Assembly: GCA_024305745.1 (NCBI GenBank)
Contig: JAHRBS010000011.1
Location: 806,001 to 870,000, forward strand
Source: Polyporus tsugae
Taxonomy: Eukaryota; Basidiomycota; Agaricomycetes; Polyporales; Polyporaceae
Direction of reading: 5' to 3'
DNA: 64,000 bases
Shown here one piece after another: positions 44,214 to 55,963 of this stretch. The notes below the pieces were generated by a model. It searched no databases. It saw nothing but the letters and a program-made list of their open reading frames with translations, and had not been told where the DNA came from. The translations under genes were made by a program, and so were the position numbers. How positions within the stretch are numbered: position 1 is the stretch's first letter; each line of letters opens with the position of its first letter.

Positions 44214-46206
44214 CTACTCCGCCATGAGGAAAGATATCTGCTTCGCGATCTCATTGGTGAAGTCTTGCAGCACGTCCTTATCCCACACGTCCGCGGCCTG
44301 CCACAAAACGCGACGGATCAGCAGCCGCGCGATTCTGAACAGTCCCAGGGCACCTCACCTGGAGCAGGACCGACAGCCGCCCCTGCATCGACCACGCGTG
44401 CACCGTCCTATGTGCCACCCCCAAAACGAAAAACAAACAACGCAGTCAGCCCACACCGCCCGCCACACGAGACACAGACAGACAGACAGACAGACGACAG
44501 ACAGACACGCACGGGGTAAACCACACTCCCGCACCTCATCGCGGAGCTCGCGCCGCAGATCGTGCGGACCAAGGAGGCTGACCATAACCATAAGACGACG
44601 CCGGGTCCGAGCACGTACGCGCCGACGATGCCGAACGTCGGGCGGGTGGAGAACTACGTCGCGCCTCTGTGGCCGAGGGACCTGCGGCCGGGCGAGGCGC
44701 CGGTGATTAGAGCCACGCGTCGTACTGCGCCTTCGCCTGGCGCATCGCCGCGAGCAGGCGCGCCTTGCCGGCGAGCGGGGAGAGCGGGGCGTAGTCGATG
44801 CGGTAGGGCGTGTAGACGATGCAGGAGACGATGTGCCTGCGGCGGTCGACGGTGGGCGGGAGGCGGTCGGTGATCGCGATACTGTCGATGCAAATGCGGA
44901 CGTGTAAGCGTCGGGATGCGAAGATGATGGAGATAGGATGGGACGGGAGAAGGCGACGTACAGGCTGGCACCGTTCACACGGGCGGTGCCGACCTTGTCG
45001 GCTGGGACGGGATTCTGCTCGAACGCGGCGACGATGGCGGCGGCATCGATCAGCTCGGAGAACGTGAATCCGAGAGCCTTCAGAGTCTGCGTGATCTTCG
45101 CAGACTCCGCTGCCGTGAACTTGATAAGCAGTCGGTGAGGCTTCTCGGGGTTCCTGTCGCAGGAGGTGTCGCAGTCCAGGCCGTGAGATGGCTGCGCACG
45201 AAAAAACATCAATACTCATGAACAGATCCGTATCACTTTGAGGCCCACTGAGAACGTACTGTTTGGCTGCGAAAGCCGCGTTGAACTTCTCCACGAGCGT
45301 CGTCCCATTCGTGCTCCAGCCCTTCCGAGGCCCACCGGTCACGGTAATCGGACCGGGAGGAAGATTCTTGTGTTCCGTGCCCCAAGCGAGGTCGCCGACG
45401 CTCTCCAGGTCCGGTGTCGTCATCCACTGCAGCAGTAACGACAGCGCGTTCAGACCCGGCTTCGCATCGAGGATCGAGTGCGACGCGTGTTGAGCGAGGA
45501 AATACGTGTTGAGCGTGCTGTCTGGGCGGGTGAGGTAGACGCGTAGGAACTGCTCGGAGCCGTCCGCGAGAACATAAGGGATCTTGTGCCTTTCGACAGT
45601 GGACTGGAGGAACGAGCTGGGGTCCACCGGGTCTGGGAGGTAGTAGACCGTCTTGTCTGCCCAGTTGCGTGCGGCCTCGACGTTCGCGAGAGGCGCATAT
45701 AGCCAGGACCCAAACTCGGGATGGTGGAGACCTCGCTCGATCGTCGCGGCGACGAGCTGGCATTCGAACCTGCGTGAATACTGCATGAGCCTCGCACATA
45801 TCAAGGGATCCGTCCCGATGTATGTACGCGAAGTAGGTATACCTGACCCATCTTCTCTCCGACGAGCATTTAACTGGTACTGCATACTCACCTCAGTCTG
45901 ACCACAGCTTCCTGCACCCGAGCCTCGATATCCCGTTCATGGATCGTTGTAGTGAACTGGACGCCGATCGCGAACTGGCTCAAGCTGGAAGTTTCGCCGC
46001 GCCCTCAATATTCCGACTTTATCGTTGAACGCGCTACTCACCCGTCGCTAAGACGCATCCCTTGGTCCGTCCAAATCTCTGAACCGAGCAGGGGCCTATA
46101 AACAATGATTCAGCATAAAAAGTGCGATATGAGAAGGGGAAACACACCGAGTGTATGTACCGGTCCTGCGTGGAGACTGTTCCCATCCTGGTTCTGGTCT
46201 AGACAT
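44214..46206 (-). CDS. CoA-dependent acyltransferase (condensation-like), one exon inverted
   Basis: Minus-strand gene of the chloramphenicol-acetyltransferase/condensation fold, soluble and of unknown substrate. Exons: 46206-46148 (MSRPEPGWEQSPRRTGTYTR), 46095-46041 (PLLGSEIWTDQGMRLSDG), one with FAIGVQFTTTIHERDIEARV, and 45769 to about 45255 with the catalytic HxxxD as HSILD. Next come the core (LLIKFTAAESAKITQTLKAL), DRLPPTVDRRRHIVS and KAQYDAWL, where a stop follows at 44707. The expected next segment (LPHLIAELAPQIVR to NVGRVENYVAPLWPR) is found on the opposite strand at 44526-44708. The gene then resumes on the minus strand with TVHAWSMQGRLSVLLQ, an intron, and AADVWDKDVLQDFTNEIAKQ to the stop at 44214. 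One splice near 45255 is one base out of phase. Confidence 0.75.
44468..44512. repeat. GACA microsatellite
   Basis: Run of about ten GACA/CAGA units, partly interrupted, in what should be an intron of the acyltransferase. It lies next to the left border of the inverted exon. Confidence 0.85.
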
Positions 46207-46739
46207 ATCACCGTACTGATGTTGTGAGTAGGATCTTGTGAGAATGAAGAAGTGGCACTTGGGCTGGCTCGCAACGACGACGGTCGATTATAAGGGCTAT
46301 TGGACGAGTCACGAAACACTCCAGTCGCTGTGCGTAACTCGGCAGCGTCCACTACTGCACAAGATGACTCCAGATCGGAATCGCAACCTGCAATCCGACC
46401 GACCGGATGATGGCAAATGGAAACGCAGGTACCTCACTCTGCCCAAGGAGGTGCCGCAGAGAATGTGCGTTACGTACACCGACGTTGTACTTTTTAAATA
46501 TTGAACCAGCCGAAGAGGAGGGGGACGATGGGAGCAGAAGGTCGCACGTACCAGGGAACGGAGTCTAAGGTGCCTTCCTCGGTCCCACAGAACATGACCT
46601 CCTTCCTTCGCGCTTTGATCGGGAACCGCTCAAAGATAGGAACGCCCGCTCTGGATCCACATATGCGCTGCCTTTGAGTTCCGGGGCAGAGAAAGGTGGT
46701 CGACTGAGTTGGGTACTGACTGCAAGTTGACTGCAAGCC

Positions 46740-47716
46740 GATCGTGAACGTGAATGGGATCACGATCGAGATCAGGAGCGGGATCTATTCACGCCCAACG
46801 CCGCACGATCACGACACCGATCTCCATCGTCCTCCATCCTCTCGACGTTTCTACTTAAACCACTACGCAGCTGCTCAGCATGCGACCGCCCCATCGATTG
46901 GCATCTGTCTCCCTCGTCTTCACCTCTCGCTTCAAGCCCCAGTTCATCCCCCGCCATCCCGCCTTCCGTTACCGCATGGCCAACACCTCTCCTGTGCGTA
47001 TCCCACACTCTCTCCGATCCGTCACGGTATTGAACGGAGCACACAGTTCGGCTTGAAGGAGCCATCACTCGTCCACCACCAAGCGTACATCGACGGCAAA
47101 TGGCTCGACGCGAACGAAGGGGCGGTCATCAAGGTCACAAGTACGCACCCTTTCCCTCATTCTCTCGACTCCTCTCGTGATTTATCGCCGTATCGCACGC
47201 ATAGACCCAGCTACCGCAGAGGAGCTGGGGACCGTGCCGGAGATGGGGTTGGCAGAGACGAAGCAGGCCATCGACGCCGCTTCGAGAGCTTTCAAGACGT
47301 GGAGCAAGACTACAGCCAAGGTACGTCCATACGCCGCCCGTTCGTATTCCGTGTGTGGAGCAGGCGTGTCGTGTAGCACAGGCACGATGTCCTCATGAAG
47401 TGGTTCGCGCTCATGCGGGAGCACTCGGACGACTTTCACGGCTGATTGTGAGTCCCTCGTGTTTGCAAGCCTCGCCGGCCGGCGTTCTAAACGGGGATAT
47501 TAGACACTGGAGAATGGGAAGCCGTTCGCGGAGGCCAAGGTAAAGTGTTTTATCCAGCACCGAGTTTTTGTCGTGTTTACGGTATTCCGGTAGGGGGAGA
47601 AGGCATATAGCGCATCGTTCGTGGAGGTACGTCTGTCCGTCGCAGTCCGTGGTCGGCTTGGCCTGAGAAATGACGCCTCCGCAGTGGTTCGGTAAGCGCA
47701 ACTCGCAGTGATCTTC
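46740..47716 (+). pseudogene. inverted partial copy of the SSADH gene
   Basis: This stretch is a close copy, in opposite orientation, of the promoter and first exons of the dehydrogenase gene at 53.6-56.0 kb. The start ATG (46880), the 114-base exon 1 with its donor at 46994, the exon [20 protein letters not shown], the exon with [20 protein letters not shown] and the following small exons are all recognisable with introns kept, so it is a DNA-level copy. It ends inside an intron after the WF codons, equivalent to 55115. One base is missing in SDDLARL (here SDDFHG-stop near 47440), so even the copied part cannot be translated through. No catalytic residues are included. Confidence 0.88.
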
Positions 47717-49744
47717 TGCAGACCGCGTCAATGGCCCAAAGGCTTGACCATTTGCACTTCCCTGCGACCAGCAAGAGAACCTTCGAATTGATTTTCACTG
47801 GATCCTCTGGAGCTCTCTGATGACCACGTCCAGAGAAACATCGTCAGAAAAACAATACAACAATGGTCCATGAAGGTCCGACGAAACGTTTCACAGCGAG
47901 CGGCGACACAATCGAGGAAAAGCCGAGGAGAGCCAAGGCGAAACGGAGCTCCAAACTCCGGTTTCACCATGGCTCCCCGGGGGCTATCCGACTCTTCGCA
48001 TTTCCTCTGCAATTCCTCCGCATGCGTGTTCGACCCTGACTGAGACCTACGACGGCCGGCGTGAAAGTCTAAATCAGGTCTACATGCGAATCGATGACAA
48101 ATGATGAACGGGACACATGATGCCACCGAACATCCTCTGGTCAGAAGCGATGGCCATACCAACGCGCCTGCCAGTGCACCCTGAGGATTTCGGCAGTTGC
48201 AACGCCCTGAAAATCAACATTGCGGTCCCAGCCCTTCGAACGCTAGCGAAGTGATCGTGATCCGTACTGCGCTGACACCGTCTCCTCCAACCTTTCACAC
48301 GCCGCACGAAAGATAGTAGAACGCAAATCATAATGGAGAGCAGACACGCCCAAGTTTCCGGACCGTATCTCCAATACTATGCCTCAGCGAAGCTCCCTCG
48401 CACCGTGTACTCACCTCGGGCTATGCTTAAGCATGAAGATCCGAGGGAGTGCGTATAGCACATGTTCGGCGTGTGCAGCATCGCCTGTCTCGAACCAAAC
48501 AGCCGGGGGTTTAATGTGACCGCGTACCTGCCTCGGTCGCCGACGTGTGACTCGTGCGGCATAGTAGTCGAGCGCATCGGAATATCCGCCGCGTCGCCGA
48601 GTGGAGTGTTCTTACTACCTTAGCCGTAACTGATTAGCATATAGTACAAGCACACACGACACCGATCACTAGAAGCCCTACCGTCAAATCCGGGAGCGAT
48701 GTCTCACAGAAAAGTAGGTGTTGGCGGTCCAGGACGCGAGGATCACCATCCGCGTGGCTCGCACTGTGTGATACAGGTGGACATTCAATTTCACTGAATT
48801 CAACAGGCAAGGTCGCGCCTACCTACCTCCCGGCAGCAGTCGGGACAGTGACCGGCACGCCCGCTTGCCCGCTGCATGGCCAATTCGATTACAACACGCT
48901 CGAGGGAGGGAGCTGAGGCGTAGTCATCTGAGCGGCCAAAGGTCACCACGTCGTGGCACACTGAGACAGGATGTTCAACATATACAACATCGAGACGTTC
49001 AGGATGACGAACAGTGTTGAGCCACTGATCACACTCGCCGATGCACCGAACTGTGCGGGTTGGGTGTAGAGACGAGAGACGAGCGGCCGAGAGACTCACC
49101 AATTGACGTGTCTAAAGGACAGGAGCCAGCGCAATAGAGCGTCATGTGCTGAAGCATATTCGTGGGTCCCTGGATATTGCGGGCTAGGCGGCGGCGGGTT
49201 TCCAAGGCGTTCGAGCGGTGGTCCAGGTTGTTAGTCGATGTGCGATGTGCGTGAGTCCGGCGGGTATCCTACGGCACAGCTATTAGTCCCGCGCGATGAC
49301 TGGACCGAAAGGAAACGTACAGACATAAATTCGACCACTGGCATGAGATCGGTAAGTTACGGAACATAGAGGCGGGAGTTGGCTTTGTTTGGTGAGCATC
49401 ATGGCTAGGATCCAGCGTATGCTCAAAAAAAGCTGAGTAGCCGACAACACAAGGCTGGCCGGAGGAAGCACCAACCATATAATTACCCAGCGTGATACTA
49501 CAGGTCGAGACATGCTCATCCCCGCCATCGACCCACGACTTACACGTCCTTCTGTCCATCTCACGTCGCACACATACAACTATCCTCATGCCTGTGCATC
49601 GTAGCGCGCACCGGGCGACGACAACCTCATCCCGGACGGTCGACAGCCACTCGAGCCGGCTGGTCGAACTGCGGTCGCGCATCCGCAAGCTCATGGATTA
49701 AAAACTGAGTACGTACCTGCTTTGTTCCCCTGGGAACTCGGGCT
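47717..49744. other. no confident gene; possible DUF6533-like relic
   Basis: Mostly without recognisable genes. On the minus strand at 48950-49080 a hydrophobic run (STLFVILNVSMLYMLNIL) has the flavour of the last helix of fungal DUF6533 proteins, but the frame breaks at once and nothing else supports it. A small open frame MPVHRSAHRATTTSSRTVDS ends in a stop at about 49700 and may be a 5' exon of the next gene. Confidence 0.25.
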
Positions 49745-50160
49745 CATCGTGCTCGGCAGAAGACCTTACCGGCAACCGCAAGGCGCGGATGCGGTGGTCT
49801 GCGAAGGGTTACGCGCGATACGTCGTCATCAGGGGCGGGAAAATGCTGAAAGGATGGCCGACAGAAGCGGGCGTGCCGTTTGGCAACCTGAGCGACGTCC
49901 CAGGTGGTCAACCGGTGATGGAGCTTCTCCTCGCGTTGTGGACATCGGGTATGCTCCGCTTCGAGGAGGTGAGCGAAGACGAGGTTGACCTTGCGGTTTG
50001 GAATCCCACAGCTGTCCTCCCAGGAGCACCGCTTCGTGTCGCCCAGACCGTTGATAGCATCCGGGGAGCGGAGGACGAGGAGGACCCGATCGAGGACGCT
50101 GTATGGTCGTCGTCGGAGGTCGAGGGCGAGGTGTCGGAGATCGAGGAGTTCACTGACTAG
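49745..50160 (+). CDS. hypothetical basidiomycete protein, C-terminal part
   Basis: After an acceptor-like CGGCAG at about 49761 an open frame runs to TAG 50158-50160. It contains KGYARYVVIRGGKMLKGWP, VPFGNLSDVPGG and a helix MELLLALWTSGMLRFEEV, then a strongly acidic tail (EDEEDPIEDAVW). The GWP...PFxNLSD layout recurs at the C-terminus of uncharacterised agaricomycete proteins that often lie near mobile elements; function unknown. The likely 5' exon (49588-49700) ends in a stop before the intron, so the gene may be truncated. Confidence 0.4.
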
Positions 50161-51043
50161 ACGGCCTGTACCTGATGTTTTGTTTGAAATGTAATACACG
50201 CAGGCGTTGAAAACTGTCGTTGGTGGACGAGGAAGAGGTTCTGTGCAAAGAGCCGTCGGCAGAGTCTAGTGACCGCAAAAGGCAGCCTCAGGCGCTTGTA
50301 CCATTGTGGCGCTGCACTGTTGCTTTGCCGAGACTTCAGACTTGGCACTCTGCTCTCCCCTTCCACGATGGCCGCGGCGTGCATATCTCACCTAGCCACA
50401 CCCGCCTCTATATCTATGTTTACGCACTTCTGATAACACGTCCCACGCAACCGGTTCCATGTTGCCAACAGCCCCACGTTCCGGACGCCGGCAGACACGC
50501 ACACAAGGCACAACCGTGCTAAGGCTATTTCAACTGTTGACGACCGTGAGTGATGGTTCTTTGTCGCATGATTTGGTTTCCAATCGCCTAGTGCAGATGC
50601 AGGATCCCCAGATATCCCCGAGTTCCAACTACGGAGCTGGCAAGACGTCTTTCCTGTGGCGAGTCCAGCCAGATGAGCCCTCCTTCGAGACCCGATGTAG
50701 CCAGTGTGGACAGGGCGGACGACAATGGCATCCGACTCTGAAGGTAGCCGGGAGGCATAAGGTCGGCAGCCGCGTTTTTAGGTGGAGGCGGACGGGTTCA
50801 AGGGGCGATCGTGGCTGGGGAGAGTCGCATCAAGTGCCCAAGCCCATCTAAGTAACCCTGACGCAGCAGAAATAACCCCGCAGCTGCGCTGCTTGATGCG
50901 AGATCCGTAGATCGAAATGGACGTGCCTGCCAAACCACCTAGTAACGCGTCGTTCTCACCCCCGGGCGCCGTCGCTAATGCCCGATTTCCCAGGTCATCG
51001 AAAATTTCCACCACGAACGAAACAAGCACTTGGTCCGCCGAGG
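50161..51043. other. intergenic, nothing recognised
   Basis: No gene or repeat is supported; the open frames here are short and lack family features. Confidence 0.3.
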
Positions 51044-51045
51044 TA

Positions 51046-51615
51046 CAGTAGACACCCTCTTAACGCATACCCCTCGGGAAGGGGTCCGTGGTATGTGTTA
51101 TTAGGGGTCATGGGTTATGGGAGGCGTCGATATTAGGCGCCCACCAAGGGACGAGACTTCTGATTATAGGCGCCCACCATGTGGTGGAGTCGTTCGTACA
51201 TAGGTGGTCTAACTAGACTAGTCTATCTAGTACGTGCAAAGAAGTCAGTGATTTCAGTAGGGACCATAATCGATTTGTTCTCGGCGCGACGAGCAAGGAG
51301 TTGAGATTTTCGCAATGCAAAAGTGGCTTCTAGGACCTTAAGCCCTCTTTTGAGGATTTCGATCGCTTTCGGGGCCATAGGGAGGAGCGACAGGGGATTA
51401 AGGAACAATTTTATTCAACCGCAGCACCGTATGTGCCCAACAATTGAAATTACATAACGTCCAGGTATGCCTTTATCCCGGCCCGAAGGGGTATGCGTAT
51501 GCGTTATCAGGGGATTATGCGTTTTCCCCCCTTCCCCAAGTCGGGAAAGGCCTCGAGCCATGCGTTATAAGGGGTTATGCGTTATGAGAAGTATGCGTTA
51601 AGAGGGTGTCTACTG
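51046..51615. mobile_element. Tc1/mariner-type (pogo-like) MITE
   Basis: A 570-base element with perfect 25-base terminal inverted repeats beginning CAGTAGACACCCTCTTAACG, flanked by TA on both sides (51044-51045, 51616-51617), as in the Tc1/mariner superfamily; a CAGT start is typical of the pogo/Fot group. Subterminal variants of GCGTTATAAGGGGTTATG occur several times. A minus-strand frame at 51223-51408 (with LKVLEATFALRKSQLLARRA) is helix-like and may be a transposase tail left inside. Identical ends suggest recent activity. Confidence 0.88.
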
Positions 51616-51617
51616 TA

Positions 51618-53221
51618 CTCTCTCCTCCCTCCGCCACCCCTCTCCCATCCCCCGACCTCCATGTCCCTTTTCCGCGTGTCCGCTCTCAACTATCCGGGAC
51701 TGTGTGTATAGCAGCCGACGTGAGTGCACAACCCTCCCTTATACTCTCTCAAACATCTTCCGCTAACGCATATCGCGACAGCGGTGTTGTAGTTTACTGC
51801 AACATCATGTACCCTCGCGGAGCGAGTTGTCGACGCTGAGCCGCGGGATATGGTGAGTTTATTTCATGTCTTGCATAGTGGCGGCGATCAGTGGACTCGT
51901 CCACAAGCCGGTGCGTGCCCGTCAACGGCCGCCAAGCCCAGTGCCATGCCAGTCCAGGTGGTCGGAGCCTCCGTCCGTTCACCAACTTGAGTGTCGTCTC
52001 TACGGACAGCGGTGTTGATGCGGTAAATCATGCAAGCCGCTCTTAGTCATGGGCTGGTAGAGGGCCGAGGCCTGTTTCTCTTGCAGCGCGTCCATCCTCA
52101 GATCCAGGACAGTGCTGCGCTCGACCCGCGGACTCTGCTGCTGTGTGCCTTCGACACTCGCCGCTCTCCGCTGTCGAGATATGAGCGTTTGGCATTTACG
52201 CGACGAGGAGTGTTCATGACAACAGCTGCCTCAGATGGGCGCACCTCAGCTCCCTCCCGGTCTCTTCGGCAACATGAACATGCAGCCGAACCTTCAGAAT
52301 ATCCAGCAGCATAACGCGATTGGCGGGGACTGCCCGGTAAGTACCATGATTGCTCTCCGCCACTGCTCTTCGCTGACTATCTGTTTCACAGAAACAGCTG
52401 TCCGGCACTTCATCAAAACGCGCTGTTCTGTCCAGGTCGAATCCTCGACTGGACGACCGCCTCCGGCGGAGCGAGGCGGTGCTCGACCATTCTGTCCAGG
52501 TTCAATGGGGCATCAGCAGACTTGTCGTGTGTTTCCGGGCGACTGTGAGCACTTGTTTAAAATCTCCCGCTGCCGCCGTTCACTGACTGTCTGTTGTGTC
52601 ATCCTAGGAACACTTGGCCGGTCTAGTCTTGACGGACATCAAGTCCGGGACTGCAGGAATGGGCGACGTGAGGGTCCCTCATTTCCCGGGTGGCGATTGG
52701 TGGTTGGAGCCTCAGACTATACTAGGGACGGCGTCCGCGAGTTGTCCGCGGCTATCCGGCTCGTCTTTGACCGACCGTGATATTCTGTCCGGAGCGAATC
52801 CTTAACGGACACGGTGCCCGGCCACCCGCACTTGAAATTGGTGAGTCAGTCGTCTCTCGGTGTCCCTGCGCGGTCTGCTAATTATTCGCGAAGTAGGAAC
52901 AAGAGAGTCCGAGACACGGAGGTCGGCCTGATCCGCGGGTACGGAACGCGGCGTGCAAGGCATGGAGCGTCTGTGTCTCTCGCGTTCTTGCGGGCGTCCC
53001 GTACATGCATCCCGTACATTCGATTGATGGGTGGATTGGTGTACAGTATTAATGTGAGGCTCTTTCCTGTAAACAGCACAGTAGCGCACTTGTACATAGT
53101 GGCAGCGCGAGTCTCGCGGGCTCCCATTCTATGCCCTTCCGACGCGCACCACATGTCCTCCGTACCGTACGAACTCACCGCCGTCCCGGATTCTTGAGTA
53201 GACCCCGATTGGACATTCACC
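51618..53221. other. weak coding signals, no confident gene
   Basis: Plus-strand pieces such as LPPGLFGNMNMQPNLQNIQQ near 52250 and GTAGMGDVRVPHFPGGDWWL near 52650 look protein-like and are separated by plausible short introns, but the frames do not join to a single model and I recognise no family. It may be a decayed gene ending at TAA near 52803. Confidence 0.25.
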
Positions 53222-53500
53222 GCACTGCCCGGCGCTGTCCAGATCGTTGAATACGCCGTCCGGATTGTTAAATACGACTCTCCCTGCACACTGCCCACCG
53301 TCCGGATTACTGAATACGACTCTCACTACCCACTGTCCGGATACCCACCATCCGGATTGTTGAACACGACTCTTCCTCCGTGACATTACCCACCGTCCGG
53401 AATACTGAATACGACTGTCTCTACACCTTGCCCACTGTCCGGAATACTGAACACGACGCTCCCTGACTCCCTCTCTCTGTCCGGTCGTTTGGACACCGTG
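53222..53500. repeat. degenerate minisatellite
   Basis: Six or so imperfect copies of a unit built around CCACYGTCCGGAWTACTGAA followed by YACGACTCTC, spaced about 40-60 bases apart. It lies just downstream of the dehydrogenase stop codon, in its 3' flank or 3' UTR. The minus-strand frame through it is repetitive and not likely to be translated. Confidence 0.8.
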
Positions 53501-53556
53501 AGGCGCCAAGAAATATATTTCGGGCCGTGCTACGACACACAGCCTCTGTCTCTTCC

Positions 53557-55963
53557 TCACAGGCCGCCGAAAGCGATCAGCTTGATGTTCATGTACTCGT
53601 CGATCCCATGCCCGCCCTCGCGACCTGCCAACACACGAATCAACAATTGCACAGCCCGCACAGCAGAACAAGAACAACTTACCGAGCCCGCTCTCCTTGA
53701 CTCCCCCGAACGGAATCACAGCCTGGCTAATCAAGCCCGTGTTGCTCCCGACCATGCCCACCTCCAGCGCCTCCGCGACGCGCCACACGCGCCCCGCATC
53801 CCGCGAGAAGAAGTACCCCGCGAGCCCGACCGGCGCGTCGTTCGCCAGCCGGATGACCTCCTCCTCCGTGTCGAACCGCGTGAGCGCCGCGAGCGGCCCG
53901 AACGTCTCCTCCTTGTTCACGAGCGCGCCCGCGGGGACGTCCGAGAGGATCGTGGGCGCGAAGAACGAGCCCGCGCCGGGGAGGCGCTTCCCGCCCACGA
54001 GGAGCTGCGCGCCCTGCGCGACGGCGTCGTCGATGTGCCGCTGGACCTTCTCGACCGCGCGTTCGTGGATGAGGGGGCCGTGCGTCCTGTTCTGGGGGTC
54101 AGTAGCGGGCGCGCAGGGCTGCGGTGAGCGGGACGTACGTGTCCTTGTCGAGGCCGTTGCCGACCTTGAACGCGGCGACCCTCTCGGCGAGGCGCGAGGC
54201 GAACTCCACGTAGACCGAGGACTGGACGTATATACGGTTCGCGCATATGCAAGTTTGGCCCGTGCCGCGGAACTTGCACGCAATCACGCCTGCGGGCACA
54301 GCACGTTAGGGCACTCAAGGGATGGGACATGATAGATAGACGCACCCTCGATAGCCGCGTCGATGTCAGCGTCGTCAAAGACGATGAAGGGCGCGTTGCC
54401 ACCCGCCTCGAGAGACACCTTCTTGAGGGTACTCGCGGCGAGGCCGTACAGCAGCTTGGCAACTGGCGTGCTACCCGTGAACGACACCTTCCTCACCGCG
54501 GCGTTCTCGCACATCTCCCGGCCAACCTCGCCCACGTTTGCCTGTGTGGTTACGACGTTGATGACTCCAGGCGGCACGCCAGCGCGAGTCGCGAGCTGCG
54601 CAAAACCGCATCCGTCAGTCCGGCGCGACGTGGTTGGCGGGCGACAATCAGCCGCCGTCAATCATGGCCAGAACGCACCTCGACGAGCGCGAGGGCAGAG
54701 AACGGTGCCTCGGGCGGCGGCTTAACGACGGCCGTGCAGCCGGCTGCGAGAGCAGCGCCGAGCTTCCGGGTGATCATCGCGGACGGGAAGTTCCATGGCG
54801 TCAAGATCGAGCTGTCGAATGACGTCAGAGCGATCTCAAAGGCAAGGCTAGAGGACGAGCACGCACACCACGCCTGGGATCGCGCATGAGGACCATGAGC
54901 GAAGGGGTAGGAGAACAACACACTACGCACCAATTGGCTGCTTCACGACGACGTTGCGAATGTTAGGGAACGCGGAAGGGACGACCTCTAAAAGATAGAG
55001 AGATATGTGAGGCGTTAGAACACGGAGAGTATGGTGGATGCGTCGACGTGCACTCACCGCCATATGTCCGGACGGCCTCCTCAGCTGCATCCACGGATCG
55101 TATGAGATACGCGGGAAGATCACCGCGAGTTGCGCTTACCGAACCACTGCGGAGGTGTCAATTCTCAGGCCAAGCCGACCACGGACCGCGACGGACAGAC
55201 GTACCTCCACGAAGGATGCGCTATACGCGTTCTCCCCCTACCGGAATGCCGTAAGCACGACTGAAACCCAGTGCTGGATTGAATACTGACCTTGGCCTCC
55301 GCGAACGGCTTACCATTCTCGAGTGTCTAATGTCCCCGTTTAGAACGCCGGCCGACGATACTTGCAAGCACGAGGGACTCACAATCAGCCGTGCGAGGTC
55401 GTCCGAGTGCTCCTGCATGAGCGCGAACCACTTCATGAGAATATCGTGCCTGTGCTACACGACACACCTGCTCAACATACGGAAAACGAGCGGGCGACGT
55501 ATGGACGCACCTTGGCGGTAGTCTTACTCCAGGTCTTGAAGGCCTTCGAGGCGGCGTCGATGGCCTGCTTCGTCTCCGCCAGCCCCATCTCCGGCACGGT
55601 CCCCAGCTCCTCTGCGTTAGCCGGGTCTATGCGCGCGATACGGAGATAAATCACGAGAGGAGCCGAGAGAGGAAGGGAAAGGGTGCGTACTGGTGACTTT
55701 GATGACCGCCCCTTCGTTCGCGTCGAGCCATTTGCCGTCGATGTACGCTTGGTGGTGGACGAGCGACGGCTCCTTCAAGCCGAACTGTGTGCTCCGCTCA
55801 GTATCGCGACGCATTGGTGTCTGGGCATGAGAGAGTATGAGATACCCACAGTAGAGGTGCTGGCCATGCGGAATCGGAAGGCGGGATGGCGGGGGATGAA
55901 GTGGGGCTTGAGGCGGGAGGTGAAGACGAGCGAGACAGATGCAAGTCGACGAGGAGGTCGCAT
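53557..55963 (-). CDS. succinate-semialdehyde dehydrogenase, NAD(P)+
   Basis: Complete aldehyde-dehydrogenase-superfamily gene of the GabD/Uga2 type, oxidising succinate semialdehyde to succinate in the GABA shunt. Exon 1 (55963-55850) encodes 38 residues rich in Arg and free of acidic residues ([20 protein letters not shown]), a likely mitochondrial presequence. Later exons carry [29 protein letters not shown], the Rossmann part ([37 protein letters not shown]), [13 protein letters not shown], the general base in LEAGGNAPF, the nucleophile in GQTCICANR (codon 54249-54251) and GGVKESGLG, ending [16 protein letters not shown]. Many introns are small (about 50-65 bases) with consistent phases. 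Stop at 53557-53559. All key residues are present, so it should be functional. Confidence 0.9.

Noticed and set aside
44562..44873. Plus-strand open frame taken as an independent gene
   Set aside because: Only its first part (to 44708) is protein-like and it fits the missing exon of the acyltransferase; beyond that it is the antisense of that gene.
48820..49100. DUF6533 membrane protein
   Set aside because: One hydrophobic helix only, with immediate frame breaks; not enough to name a gene.
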